Below are positions 9,101-17,645 of a DNA stretch of 26,404 nt, one piece after another (the stretch's first letter is position 1; each line of letters opens with the position of its first letter). Made by a program: the position numbers and the translations under genes. The stretch covers positions 1-26,404 of the forward strand of contig CAVCIY010000086.1 of assembly GCA_963602445.1 (NCBI GenBank), in the 5' to 3' direction. The stretch is from Alangreenwoodia sp963602445 (lineage in GTDB: Bacteria > Bacillota > Clostridia > Peptostreptococcales > Anaerovoracaceae). The notes beneath the pieces are model-generated. The model had not been told where the DNA came from and ran no database searches. It saw only the letters and a program-made list of their open reading frames with translations.

Positions 9101-9719
9101 GATTAGACAGCTTGTCCGAGGCTTTTTCCTGATATGTCAGATTGCCGTCGCTTGTGCGATTGTCGTTTACGGTAATAGGAACCGCTACATTGTTGTCTTT
9201 GATTGCATCGGGAATGAGAACCTCCGCGAATTCCGATGTCTTCTTATTTGCTGTAGTAAATACAGGCGAGAGGCCTTCACCGAATCTTGTAGAAAAGTCG
9301 ATGCCTCTGATAAGATAAGTCGCTCCGTCCTGAATATCACTTCTTATGATACTCAAAGTGACCTTAACAAGAGAGTCATCATTATCATTATCGTATTCCA
9401 GACCGAAAACATATCTGAACTCCGGCTTGTCTGAACTCGATATGGCTACATTGCAGGAGTCACACATGCCGTCGTTGTCAGAATCTGCGCAAGTCTCTTT
9501 AACCTCTGTGGTTGCCTCGCTTCCCGGAAACTGAGTCCCATTTATAAATTTTGCAGTCACTGTCGTCTTTAAGTGTACGTTTACACCGCAATTTGCATAT
9601 GCCGTGCTGATTACCTTCTGTTCGGTAGCTGCATTTGAGACAATAAGTCCGCTGCAAAGTGAGAATATCAGCGCAAAGCACAACATCAGCGCCAGCGTCC
9701 TTTTGAATTTCACTTTCAT
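6198..9719 (-). CDS. Large SLH-anchored surface protein with InlB/MucBP-type repeats
   Basis: 1,173 residues. The start is ATG 9717-9719 because AAAGGAG lies 8 bases upstream; an in-frame GTG six codons earlier overlaps that site. Residues 1-30 are a signal peptide ending VSNA. Residues about 31-290 form a beta domain with the motif RGIDFSTRFGEG, which resembles the N-terminal domain of the next SLH protein. Residues about 290-905 hold InlB-B/Listeria-Bacteroides repeats (YDANGG..., GYTFAGW..., LTAKWE) and one MucBP-like segment (IEGYTPDRTY). A Pro-Asp-rich linker (PDPDPDPD) leads to three SLH domains (about 940-1130) with SITRAE, PVTRAE and YITRAE motifs, which bind pyruvylated secondary wall polymer. 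It is the last gene of the surface cluster. The repeat region probably forms a stalk displaying the N-terminal domain; binding partner unknown. Confidence 0.93.
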   Translation of the reverse strand: MKVKFKRTLALMLCFALIFSLCSGLIVSNAATEQKVISTAYANCGVNVHLKTTVTAKFINGTQFPGSEATTEVKETCADSDNDGMCDSCNVAISSSDKPEFRYVFGLEYDNDNDDSLVKVTLSIIRSDIQDGATYLIRGIDFSTRFGEGLSPVFTTANKKTSEFAEVLIPDAIKDNNVAVPITVNDNRTSDGNLTYQEKASDKLSNPDVNQLLHLVYDNLDPETRNNGYITMNKEQPIYSFYIKKADISQGVKSMNIYKESFNIYFPLDTTKYTGEGQDIDLATPQLIYDPNGTVLTYNNMSYGKDCPESVYAEEYPKVNDEWQKVTSLISSKNMVTPVGYTFEGWHVKTSSGMSDEKLNVTMKNPLVMNTTWYLIAKWEPIRYTATFVNKYGSKVVDTKNPIYLTVEDYGIDDDETPEVPKITGYTGKWQENPFDPKNPSNVIIKPEYTPIEYTVTYDANGGTVNDNDKPQTYKVTDKVTLRTASRDGYTFAGWDVTSNSSNWGSSIQKTTTAVGPSKYGDVTLTAKWEKKSYNVTWDGGNKGTVKNTSGKMVSSFSQTVPYDDEIIAPEATRVNAPLLGWDVDGDKQVDLDAEGKGITTKTANGINIIASQVPHMPYKDITIEAIWNVVKYPLTVSYVMSDRKTTFPTHDKNGNEIENDKKYNYEQGDNYSIEAPQIEGYTPDRTYVKGVMPAEAKTEVVTYKPNEHKITWDADGGKLTDKDGNQVPSITDSANYGDPISSVVKKPANNPEKDGYIFKGWTAVDGDKEITPEDLLSTVQTMPDKDYTFKPKWEAIQYVVALNLNGGSLNDDAWRAYTGGESDIPSTLINGESDELATIEYYMPYSADSSEKLPTPTRKGYSLKGWKVTVVAADRGESSSWTVGKTYSKNYALAGNYGSVRLDAVWESTKKSDSTPTPDPDPDPDKTEPDSKTDILDDSNHYSYLCGYDKDDDDIAEVIQPEKSITRAEIATVLFRLLENDVREKYLTKENNYSDVHSIWWYNTAVSTLSNAGIINGYKDGTYRPQTPVTRAELAVMLTRFLKTELEDSSTDPGFADVSVTTHWAYKEICIAANAGLIEGFTNGSQKLFKPEKYITRAETATMINRILNRNPEEPADLLSNMKKFNDNMDTSAWYYLAMQEASNSHDYVRKISGVENWTKIIASPDWLAYEK

Positions 9720-9845
9720 CGATAAAGCTCCTTTCACTTAAACTAAATATTTGATCTACAACCTAAACATTCAGACAAGCCAAATGTTCACCCTAATCGT
9801 CATCTTCGATATTCATCTTGGTCGTCCCGACTCGATACCTTTACC
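9720..9845. other. Spacer between the two SLH genes
   Basis: About 126 bp holding the ribosome binding site of the downstream gene. No hairpin terminator and no convincing promoter is visible, so the two SLH genes may be co-transcribed. Confidence 0.4.
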
Positions 9846-11348
9846 TTAGCTCAATGCCACCCAGCGTTCAGCAGTGCCGTCGATACTGTATGTATGACCG
9901 TTTGCCGCTTCCTGAACAGCCGCATAGTACCACTGCGCGGTGTCGCTGTTGTCTGAGAATTTCTTCATATTGCTTAACATGCCGGAGGCAGTAATTCCTC
10001 CTCTTCCGAGGAGTTTGTTTATCATGGATACGGTCTCCGCGCGCTTTATCTGGCCGTTTGGCTTAAATGTGCCGTCCGTATATCCGTTTATGATCTTCGC
10101 GTTTGAAAGAGTGGTTACGTAATTGTAATACCACCATGCGGAGTTTACGTCGCTGAATTTGTTTGATGCCGAGGACGAAGCCGCGATCGTCTCGTCATCG
10201 AGCAGGCAGTAGAGCATCTTCGCTACTTCCGCTCTGGTAATCTTTCCGTTTGGACGGAATGTCCCATCCTGATATCCGGAGATAACGCCCGCGTTGCAGA
10301 GTGTCGAAACAGCCTCGCAATACCACGCGCTTGCTGGTACATCTGAGAATTTGTTTGATGTGGTCTTGTACTTCGCCACAGAGTTGTCATCGAGGAGTCT
10401 GTAAAGCATAGTAGCCACTTCCGCTCTCGTAATGAGCCCGAGAGGCTTCACAAGCTCAGCTGTGCCGTCGCCGTCGGAATCATATCCGCTGAGGTAAGCC
10501 TTGTGGTCTGCCTTGTTTAAGGAAGGCTTTTGGATATCTTGATTGTCTTCGCCGTTTTGATTGTCTTGATTATCCTGGTTGTCCGGATTGCCTTGATTAT
10601 CCTGGTTGTCCTGGTTTCCTTGGTCCTTGTTTTGATCGGTGTTTCCCTGATCGTCAGTCTTCTTGTCCGTGTCCTTGTTTCCCTGGTCGTCGGCCTTCTT
10701 TACGGAGAAATCATAGCTGTTTGCCGCTACATTTCCGTTTTCGAGTGTATATTGGTCTTTGAATTGTTTTTCGCCGTTCACGACAATTACTTCCGTGCCC
10801 TTATAGACCTTTGCATATAAAGAAGATACTTCCAGGCTGTCTGTCGATGTGACATTGCACGAGAATGAATATAATTCAGTCCTTCCGTTTTCCGGATATA
10901 TATCAATGCCGATCTGCTTCAGATCCATGTAAACAGTCTCTGTCTTCTGGAGCGAATATATGCTTTTGCCATATTGGAATTTCAGCAGTGACGGTGCGAG
11001 ATATCTGAATGTGCCTCCGTCTTCTGTTATGAGTGAAAGTCCGGTGATGTCATTGTTGTACTGAAAGCCGCTGCCAAGCTCCATGGTATAGTCAATTCCC
11101 CAGATGTGGAAAAATTCTTCGTTCGGATCCTCCCCGTTGTGGGTGAAATACACCTTGAAATTCACCACATCTCCGACCTTCAGGCTCTTTGGCGTGCTAC
11201 CGCCTACGTCAAGCTCGATATCAAAGACATACTCGGCGTTCTCAGCGCTCCCGGCACTCTCCGCACCCTGCGCAAATATAGGTATATTCGCACAGAAGAG
11301 CATGCTGAGCACCACTATTATTGAAATAAATTTTCTCGCTTCTCTCAC
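9846..11348 (-). CDS. SLH-anchored surface protein with N-terminal beta domain
   Basis: 500 residues. The longest open frame begins at ATG 11444, but AAGGAGG stands 8 bases before GTG 11346-11348, and translation from there gives a standard signal peptide (REARKF, hydrophobic core, cleavage near IFAQG). I therefore take the GTG. Residues about 30-215 form one beta-rich domain (KVGDVVNFKVYF, WGIDYTMELGSGF) whose motif resembles the N terminus of the neighbouring SLH protein and whose opening is reminiscent of cohesin. A Gln/Asn/Asp-rich linker (about 220-278, repeats of DNQ and GNQ) is followed by three SLH repeats (about 283-465) with LITRAE, KITRAE and QIKRAE. It is probably a short wall-anchored receptor or spacer protein. 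SLH anchoring is certain; the ligand of the N-terminal domain is unknown. Confidence 0.92.
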   Translation of the reverse strand: MREARKFISIIVVLSMLFCANIPIFAQGAESAGSAENAEYVFDIELDVGGSTPKSLKVGDVVNFKVYFTHNGEDPNEEFFHIWGIDYTMELGSGFQYNNDITGLSLITEDGGTFRYLAPSLLKFQYGKSIYSLQKTETVYMDLKQIGIDIYPENGRTELYSFSCNVTSTDSLEVSSLYAKVYKGTEVIVVNGEKQFKDQYTLENGNVAANSYDFSVKKADDQGNKDTDKKTDDQGNTDQNKDQGNQDNQDNQGNPDNQDNQDNQNGEDNQDIQKPSLNKADHKAYLSGYDSDGDGTAELVKPLGLITRAEVATMLYRLLDDNSVAKYKTTSNKFSDVPASAWYCEAVSTLCNAGVISGYQDGTFRPNGKITRAEVAKMLYCLLDDETIAASSSASNKFSDVNSAWWYYNYVTTLSNAKIINGYTDGTFKPNGQIKRAETVSMINKLLGRGGITASGMLSNMKKFSDNSDTAQWYYAAVQEAANGHTYSIDGTAERWVALS

Positions 11349-11370
11349 TTCCGAAACCTCCTTCATGTTT

Positions 11371-11477
11371 TCCTGCACTTTCCTGCTTGTTCCTGCGTTT
11401 TTATTTTTCATCACAAAGCGCACGCCACATTTCACATATGGCATGCTCTTTCTGATGAAAATTCTTCTGATGAAAAT
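11371..11477. repeat. Short tandem repeats upstream of the short SLH gene
   Basis: Three 10-bp units starting tcctgc occupy 11371-11400, and ttctgatgaaaat occurs twice with a 15-bp period (11450-11462 and 11465-11477). Both lie between the hairpin at 11485-11510 and the GTG start, so they belong to the leader of the short SLH gene. Confidence 0.7.
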
Positions 11478-11484
11478 ACCTATC

Positions 11485-11510
11485 CGCCGGACACCCGAAA
11501 GTGTCCGGCG
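11485..11510 (-). terminator. Perfect 10-bp hairpin between the dockerin pair and the SLH pair
   Basis: cgccggacac (11485-11494) pairs exactly with gtgtccggcg (11501-11510) around a 6-base loop. On the minus strand it is followed by GATAGGTATTTTC, a poor T-tract. It lies about 120 bp downstream of the 1,239-residue gene and 137 bp upstream of the next start. It is a terminator or partial terminator of the first two genes, or an mRNA 3'-end stabiliser. Confidence 0.6.
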
Positions 11511-11630
11511 AACGTGATATCTTCCAATCCGACCTTAGTTTTAAGAGCCGAATTTTTTTAAAGATTTTTCAGGATAAATTATTCTTTTGCAAGTTTTCTT
11601 TATCCTTAGAGTCTCTGATCGCTGTGATTA

Positions 11631-14600
11631 CTAATTATAACTGTTTCCGCGAGCTGCGAGGATCTTTTCTACGTCCTTAAGGTTTCCTCTGTAAGTTGCA
11701 TCTGCAGGATCAGTATCTGTATCACTTTCGAGACGTCTTTCGATGCTAACCTGGCTGTTAGTGTAGCAGTCGCCGTTTGAAACGAGGAGCTGGTAAACCT
11801 GAGTAGCATCGTTGTTATCTACTGTCTGGTTTGTGCCCTTGTTTTCATCTGTATCCATGTCGTAATCGATAGAGATGCATGATGTAGTAGCTGTAGCTGT
11901 TATATTAGCGAGTACTGTTTCAATGCCGCCCTCATCGAAGTCCTTCTTAGGGATGAGATATACGAATACGCTGCTGCCGTCGATCTGATAGTTAGTATCG
12001 TTTGAGATGAACATATTTTCGCCTGCATACTGGAGGTCATAAGTTTCTCCGAGTTTAGGGATTCTGATCATGTACATATCTGTAGTAGCATATTTATAAT
12101 CTTCTACGATGATGGCATCAGCGCCCTTTACCTTGTATGTAGCTGTATATGTAGTTTCGCCTGTAGTAGGTTCAACTGTAGGAGTCCAACCACCGAAGTC
12201 ATAACCTTCAGCAGGAGTTACTGCAGGAGCCTTAGGAGTCTCACCATAAGCTGTAGGAACCTTTTCGTTGCCGTCAGTATCTTCGCCGTCGATAGTACCG
12301 TGGTCGCCGTGGTTGAATGTGATGTCATAAGTTACAGGTGTGTAAGTTACAGTAACCTTAACATCTGATGCAGGCATAGTGCATGCTACTGCTGTATCAT
12401 CAACATCGTCAACTGTGATTACGGCGTCAGGTGTAGCTGCAGTGATCTTTGCAGTGTAGCCTTCCTTTGCAGGAATAGTTTCGTTAACTGCTGTTCCGTA
12501 AGCAACCTTTGCAGTGTAAGCTTCAGGAACTTCTGAACCGTCTGCTGCTACATATTTGATAGTGAGATCATATTCGATAGCCTTATACTGTGCTGTATAA
12601 GTAACTTCTTCTGTAGCTTCGTCGATTGCAGGTTCCCAACCTGTGAATTCATAACCTTCAGCAGGAGTTACTTTAGGAGCCTCAGGAGTCTTGCCGTAAT
12701 ATGTAGGAACTGATACGTTGCCGTTTGCATCGTCGTCGCCTGCGAGAGTACCGTGTTCACCCTGGTTAAATGTGATATTAACCTTATTTGGACTATACTT
12801 AACTACAACTGTTACGCCGCCTGCTACCATAGTGCCTGCTACATTTTCAGCTGCTTTGCTTGAGTCGAAGCCAATTGCGCTGTCAGGTGTAACTTTGATG
12901 ATATTTGCAGTGTAACCTTCGATTGCAGGAATAGCTTCGTCGAAATCACCGTCAGTAGGGATTTTCTTTTCGATAGCTGCAGGAAGTTCAATAGCATCGT
13001 CAGATGTGAATGTGATCTTCAGAGGCTGTGGAAGAGCTTCATAAGTTGCAGTATATTCGAGAGTAGGATCTTCGCCTGTTACTTCTACGAGTTCAGGATC
13101 CCAACCTGCGAACTTATAACCGGCAGCAGGAGTTACTTCAGGAGCCTCAGGAGTCTCACCGTAGCTTGTTTCAACAGTTACCTTACCGTCAGCATCATCG
13201 TCGCCTACGAGAGTACCGTGGTCGCCCTTGTTGAAGACTACACTGTAAGTCTTAGCTTCCCAAAGAGCCTTGTATACGAGGTCCTTGCTGCCCATAGTAG
13301 TTGCAGGAGTGTTTGCTTTACCGTCGTCGTCAGAATCCCAACCCTTGAATTCGAAGCCTGTTCTTGCAGGATTTTCAGGCTGAGTGATAGAGTCGCCTAC
13401 GAGGTAAGTGTCAACCTGATCCTCAGGATCTGTTTCGCCTGTTGCGAGGTATGGATCTACATAGTTCCAGTCCCAAGTTACAGTGTGGTTTGTAGTGTTC
13501 TTGAATCCGATACCTGAAGTGAGCGGATAGTTTGAAGTACCGTCACTGAGGAAGCAGTTTTCGTTTACCTGACCCTGAACGAAGTCAACAGGGAGGCACT
13601 GTTCGCTTGTTGCTTCTTCATTCTTAAGTAAGAATGTGAATGTTGCGATGAGGTAGTCACCTGAACCGTCGAGTGCATATTTTGCATCTACTGTCTGGAT
13701 TCTGAATGTACCGTTTGCTTCATTATTCTTATAAGTAACTCTGTTTGTGAGACCTGCGTCGAATGAGTAACCTACGAGCTCGAGATTTTCCTTGTCATAA
13801 ATGAGTGTAGAATCGAGACCGTGGATTGCGTCAGCTGCTGTAGTAGACTGGAAACGGAATTCAACGTCTACTAACTTGCCTGATTCGATAGCATAATCGT
13901 TTTCGTGAGTTACTGTACGATTGTCGATGCTTGCATTTCCTGCGCATGTCTGGTCAGCAGTTAATGCGCTGCTGTCAGTACCCTTATTCTCAAGCTTATA
14001 AGTCTTTGTAGCTGTGAGATAGAACAGGTTGTTTGCAGTTGTCTGGTCAGGACCTGCTGCTCCGCATACTGAGCACTTTGTGTGCTGTACAGTACCGGCA
14101 GCTGTAGTTACAGGTTCGCCGTCAGCTACGTAAGTGTGGATTCCTGTAGCTGCGATTTCTGCTGTCTCAACCTTGCCGCATACGCCGCAAGTTCTTGACT
14201 TTCCGCCCACTTCTGCGCATGTAGGAGCCTTAGTTACTGTATATTCGCCCCAAGTGTGAGCAACATCATCCTTGCTGAGTTCTTCAGTCATATTGTTGTT
14301 CTGAGCATTGCATACTACGCCTGTCTTAGAAGTCTTGGAGATGGCATTTTCGCAGAAGTATTCTACCTTACCGTCTGTAGCACAAGTAGCAGGAGTTGTC
14401 ACCTTTTTTGTGTAAGAGTGCTTTAAGTCATCGAGTGATGTTACGCCTGACCACCAGAGGAATCCGTTGGTTTCTACTCCATTGTTAATACCAGTTCTCA
14501 CGTTGCCTGTATCTTCTTCGATATAAACGAACATCTTGTCAGCCCACGATTCACCTACGCCGTAGTTGATTTCGCCGTCGTTTACTGAGATACCGCACTT

Positions 14601-15350
14601 GTCACAAGTTAAGCCGAGGTCCTTGAAGAAGATAACCTTTGAGCCTGAAGCTACCTTAGTTTTGCCCTTGAAGCCTGCGTCTGCTGTGAGTGCTGTAGCC
14701 TTGGAATTTTCAGATGTATCAGCGAGCATCTGAGTGATGTTCTTTTCTTCGCCGTTTACAGTGATAACCTTTTCGTCAGTGTTGACAACGTTGATTGTAA
14801 GAGTAGAATCAGTTGCATTTACTGTTTTTGAATACTGGTTAAGAATGATGTTATCAAAAATAGTAAGTGAATACTGACCGGAAGGTGTTCCTGCAGGAAC
14901 ATGGCACTTGAGAAGTACTAAGGAAGTTTCGTTCTGAGTATCTGCGCCGATATTCTCATAACATACCCACTTAGCTATACCGTCTTCTTTGTCATCATTA
15001 TCATCAGCATTTCCATACCATCTGTTGAAGTCTACTGAGCCTTTTGGGCCTTTAAGAGCACATATAGGGTCGTCATACTTGAAGCCTGCTGGTTCTTCTG
15101 TAATATAACCTTCACCGCCTGATATGTACCATACTTCATTCATGATAATAGAAGCATAGAAAACAGTCTCTGTCGAATTAGTCACTTCTATAGTATCGTT
15201 ATCTATAACGTTAGAATTTTCATCTGTTCTAAGAAGTGAAAGTCCCATGCCTTCTTGCGGATCAACGTCTTTAGCAGCATATGAAGGCACTGCCATAGCA
15301 GTTGCCAACATTGCCAAGCATAAAACTATTGAAAGTAACTTTCTTTTCAT
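11631..15350 (-). CDS. Secreted multidomain protein: cohesin-like domains, InlB/MucBP-like repeats, C-terminal dockerin-like module
   Basis: 1,239 residues; ATG with AAAGGT 10 bases upstream. Signal peptide 1-25 (cleavage PSYA). Residues about 26-210 form a first beta domain. Residues about 270-430 are Cys-rich with several CxxC pairs (CDKCG, CGVCG, CSVCG) and the HTWGEY-type repeat common in Firmicute wall proteins. A cohesin-like domain follows at about 440-620 (LVDVEFRFQ, STLIYDKENLELVGYSF, YLIATFTFLLK). Residues about 620-1077 contain InlB/SHIRT-like repeats (GDHGTLVGDDD, GEHGTLAGDDD, GDHGTIDGEDT) alternating with MucBP-like segments (AYTAKVAYGT, EGYTAKI). The C terminus has two divergent EF-hand-like loops (DMDTDEN...DNNDATQVYQLL and DTDTDP...NLKDVEKILAAR), matching a degenerate dockerin. 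Codons favour CCT, ACT, GGT, ATC and AAC, as in highly expressed genes. There is no SLH or LPXTG anchor, so attachment may be through the dockerin. Confidence 0.88.
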   Translation of the reverse strand: MKRKLLSIVLCLAMLATAMAVPSYAAKDVDPQEGMGLSLLRTDENSNVIDNDTIEVTNSTETVFYASIIMNEVWYISGGEGYITEEPAGFKYDDPICALKGPKGSVDFNRWYGNADDNDDKEDGIAKWVCYENIGADTQNETSLVLLKCHVPAGTPSGQYSLTIFDNIILNQYSKTVNATDSTLTINVVNTDEKVITVNGEEKNITQMLADTSENSKATALTADAGFKGKTKVASGSKVIFFKDLGLTCDKCGISVNDGEINYGVGESWADKMFVYIEEDTGNVRTGINNGVETNGFLWWSGVTSLDDLKHSYTKKVTTPATCATDGKVEYFCENAISKTSKTGVVCNAQNNNMTEELSKDDVAHTWGEYTVTKAPTCAEVGGKSRTCGVCGKVETAEIAATGIHTYVADGEPVTTAAGTVQHTKCSVCGAAGPDQTTANNLFYLTATKTYKLENKGTDSSALTADQTCAGNASIDNRTVTHENDYAIESGKLVDVEFRFQSTTAADAIHGLDSTLIYDKENLELVGYSFDAGLTNRVTYKNNEANGTFRIQTVDAKYALDGSGDYLIATFTFLLKNEEATSEQCLPVDFVQGQVNENCFLSDGTSNYPLTSGIGFKNTTNHTVTWDWNYVDPYLATGETDPEDQVDTYLVGDSITQPENPARTGFEFKGWDSDDDGKANTPATTMGSKDLVYKALWEAKTYSVVFNKGDHGTLVGDDDADGKVTVETSYGETPEAPEVTPAAGYKFAGWDPELVEVTGEDPTLEYTATYEALPQPLKITFTSDDAIELPAAIEKKIPTDGDFDEAIPAIEGYTANIIKVTPDSAIGFDSSKAAENVAGTMVAGGVTVVVKYSPNKVNITFNQGEHGTLAGDDDANGNVSVPTYYGKTPEAPKVTPAEGYEFTGWEPAIDEATEEVTYTAQYKAIEYDLTIKYVAADGSEVPEAYTAKVAYGTAVNETIPAKEGYTAKITAATPDAVITVDDVDDTAVACTMPASDVKVTVTYTPVTYDITFNHGDHGTIDGEDTDGNEKVPTAYGETPKAPAVTPAEGYDFGGWTPTVEPTTGETTYTATYKVKGADAIIVEDYKYATTDMYMIRIPKLGETYDLQYAGENMFISNDTNYQIDGSSVFVYLIPKKDFDEGGIETVLANITATATTSCISIDYDMDTDENKGTNQTVDNNDATQVYQLLVSNGDCYTNSQVSIERRLESDTDTDPADATYRGNLKDVEKILAARGNSYN

Positions 15351-15395
15351 GTTGTTTTTTACCTTTGTTCTATTTTAATCCAAAAAATACCGTTT

Positions 15396-16376
15396 TTACC
15401 ACGTAGTGGCTTGTGCTTTCACGCTAATTTTCATCAGAATACTGCAGTCAGCAACAGTAATTGCTCCGTCTGCGTTGAAGTCTGAAGCCAAAGCATCAAA
15501 TCCAACCGGTGTCGCAACTACCTTAGTGTTGATTTTCTGAATTCGTGAAACATCTGTTATGTTAACCACACCGTCGTAATCGAGATCTCCCTTCACTGCC
15601 ATCTCAATCCGGAATGCTCCGTTCAGATCTGCAGGTAATGCAAAGCGGTATGTATTTGCGGCCTCCATCTTTGCAGCTGCAAGCGTAATCCACGAAGCTC
15701 CCTCATCTGTTGAGATCGCTACGAGACAAGGGTTCGCACATGTCACGTCGAAGGTAGCGCCGGCTGCATAAGAAGCTCCGTCTACAAATGTAGTGGAGAT
15801 ACCTGCAGTTGCGAAGTAATTCGCAACAGGTTTAACAAGTGTACCTACGAATCCGTCGTCGGCTTCTTCTTTGGAAACGGTTCCGCCCGTGAATGTGACA
15901 TCCTCAATCTCAGTGAAAGAGTTGTTTGCAAAATAGCTTATCGATGCTGAGCCATTTGCAGTTCCTTTTGCAACATTTACAGTGTACTGAGTTCCTGCTG
16001 CAGGAGCCGGTAAAGTAACCGTAACGAGAGTAGCAGGTGCACTTACATTCTCTATTGCTGCATAAGCAACATAAAGTGTACCGTCAACTACATTCGTACT
16101 GCCTACGCCAGGAAGCGAACTGTCAAATGTTGCTTTGGCATTGTCATTTGTCATTGTGAAGCTTGCGCCTGTCACTGTGATTGCGAGATTTAATGTCGCT
16201 ACCCCGCTGTCAGCGGCTGTAAGCTTGATAGGCACCTGGACTGTATCAGCGTTAGCTGCTGCTGCTACTGATTCAGCTGCGATTGTAGTGCCCTCGTCGG
16301 CAAATGCCAAAGTGCTCGAGAATGTGAGCATCATCGCGAGTACAAGCAACAGACTGATTATTCTTCTTGATCTCAA
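15396..16376 (-). CDS. Secreted cohesin-like / dockerin protein
   Basis: 326 residues. The start is TTG 16374-16376, placed 7 bases after AAAGGAG; the longer frame from TTG 16406 would put that site inside the gene. Signal peptide about 1-27 (SRRIISLLLV..., cleavage AFA-DEG). Residues about 30-165 are a cohesin-like beta domain (VQVPIKLTA, ATLNLAITV, LVTVTLPAPA). Residues about 190-260 are a small beta domain (FDVTCANPCLVAISTDEGAS) often placed before dockerins. The C terminus (about 262-322) is a canonical type I dockerin: two calcium loops DLDYDGVVNITD and DFNADGAITVAD, with Asp/Asn at positions 1, 3, 5 and 12, each followed by a helix. It lies 45 bp upstream of the 1,239-residue gene and is probably co-transcribed. 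Its partner cohesin and any enzymatic role are unknown. Confidence 0.9.
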   Translation of the reverse strand: MRSRRIISLLLVLAMMLTFSSTLAFADEGTTIAAESVAAAANADTVQVPIKLTAADSGVATLNLAITVTGASFTMTNDNAKATFDSSLPGVGSTNVVDGTLYVAYAAIENVSAPATLVTVTLPAPAAGTQYTVNVAKGTANGSASISYFANNSFTEIEDVTFTGGTVSKEEADDGFVGTLVKPVANYFATAGISTTFVDGASYAAGATFDVTCANPCLVAISTDEGASWITLAAAKMEAANTYRFALPADLNGAFRIEMAVKGDLDYDGVVNITDVSRIQKINTKVVATPVGFDALASDFNADGAITVADCSILMKISVKAQATTW

Positions 16377-17275
16377 ATCAATTCTCCTTTCGTAATTTTC
16401 TAGCAAAATAATCGGATCAATAAGTAATATTAAATTTTAATCATTTACCTTTCTTTGCTGCATGTCTTTCGTCGCACGCAATCCGTACGTCTTGCTCTTT
16501 GGCGGTCTTTTCAAAGATAAGCGGCGTCCCCTTCAATCCGTCAAGACAACCAAGCTTCCTGCATGATGATCGCGATTTCACCATCAAGTGAAGTTTTCCC
16601 TCAGCGTCACAGACAAATATTCGGTTTTGCGAACAGCCTCTCCTCAGATCGTGAAAGTCTCCGTGTCGTGGCATAACACAGGAACCGTCGGTATCACATC
16701 CAAACGGATCGGCACCACCCTCTGACCAATTGACATCTCATCCTTGTCACTAAGTGCGATATTAAATAGTGGAGCAAGGATGAAGCTGCCAGTCAATCAG
16801 TAAGGCGCATCCTATCTTCTTGCGGTCAACCGTTTCATAGCATGATGCGGATAAAATCGTAAAGGAAAAAACCATTTCACCGTCATCCAACATGCAATTC
16901 TTTCGAAATCCGGCTGCACAGCATACGCATATGACGCCGCAAATGTCACATGCCCGCCGTGCACCCATGTGCCGAATGATAAATGTACAAAAACTCGTAA
17001 GCCTTCTGCGAAGCCGCACGGCAAAGTCACGTCAGAAAATCCGTCTGAAACCGCGCCCGAGACTTGGAAGCCGCTCTCAAAACCGCCGTCCGATTTGCTT
17101 CCGAGATTTGGGATTCGTCAACTCAGTAATCGTTATAAGAAACCTTTCGAAAATTCGAAAAAAGAAATAAAAACTTTTCGAAAAAAGGAGATGCCGAGCC
17201 TTTGTATATTTACCATTCTAAAAGCACTCTACTTTGTCTAAAAGCACTCTACTCTATTATAATAGGCAAGCCCTC
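16377..17275. other. Gene-poor region, possibly decayed coding sequence
   Basis: On the minus strand a 77-codon frame (16674-16441, ending 64 bp before the dockerin gene) and two overlapping frames near 17030-16762 read like fragments in different phases, interrupted by stops around 16740-16760. I recognise no family and see no good ribosome binding site, so this may be a degenerated gene. At 17256-17261 a minus-strand TATAAT is next to an AAAGGAGG-like word, but no adequate gene follows. The stretch 17150-17190 is rich in ttcgaa words. Confidence 0.35.
17218..17257. repeat. 20-bp direct repeat, two copies
   Basis: ctaaaagcactctact occurs at 17218 and again at 17238 as near-identical 20-bp units in the gene-free region. 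No role is evident. Confidence 0.8.
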
Positions 17276-17645
17276 CTTTCAAAACAGATTTGAAACTTTG
17301 TGATTATATTTGAATTTAGATGATATTAAGGTAATCATGAACCAAATAATCATAATATCAATATAGCTATCCGGCAGGCAATCATATGATCAACAACACT
17401 TGACAGTTATTGACAATAAATGACAATCAATAATTTCATAATTACCATAAAATAAATCACTACCTGTATTTTCACACAAGTACTGATTTACTGAAGTAAA
17501 ATCGGAGTATATCAAGCATGAAAGACTATTTGCATATATAAAAAGTAAATTTCAGATTAAGTTCAAACAACTCTTTTTAAGTTCAAACATCTCTTTGTCT
17601 AGCAATATTTTCTTAATCTTGCCTAACTAATTCCAATCTATGTTT
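17276..17645. other. AT-rich non-coding stretch
   Basis: No open frame of note. It contains TTGACA words on the plus strand near 17400 and 17410 without a well-spaced -10, and the 20-bp duplication at 17559-17598. It is probably leader or regulatory DNA downstream of the promoter at 17646-17674. Confidence 0.45.
17559..17598. repeat. 20-bp direct repeat, two copies
   Basis: aagttcaaacaactcttttt is followed directly by aagttcaaacatctctttgt (17 of 20 identical). It lies in AT-rich DNA about 50-90 bp downstream of the strong leftward promoter. Confidence 0.8.

Noticed and set aside
6198..16376. Cellulosome gene cluster
   Set aside because: Dockerin and SLH modules are present but there is no glycoside hydrolase, carbohydrate-binding module or typical multi-cohesin scaffoldin.
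16441..16674. 77-codon gene directly upstream of the dockerin gene
   Set aside because: No recognisable family and no clear ribosome binding site; the frame upstream is broken by stops and neighbouring frames look equally fragmentary. Described as possible decayed sequence instead.
17395..17430. Plus-strand promoter from the TTGACA words near 17400 and 17410
   Set aside because: No -10 box at an acceptable distance, and nothing intact downstream on the plus strand.
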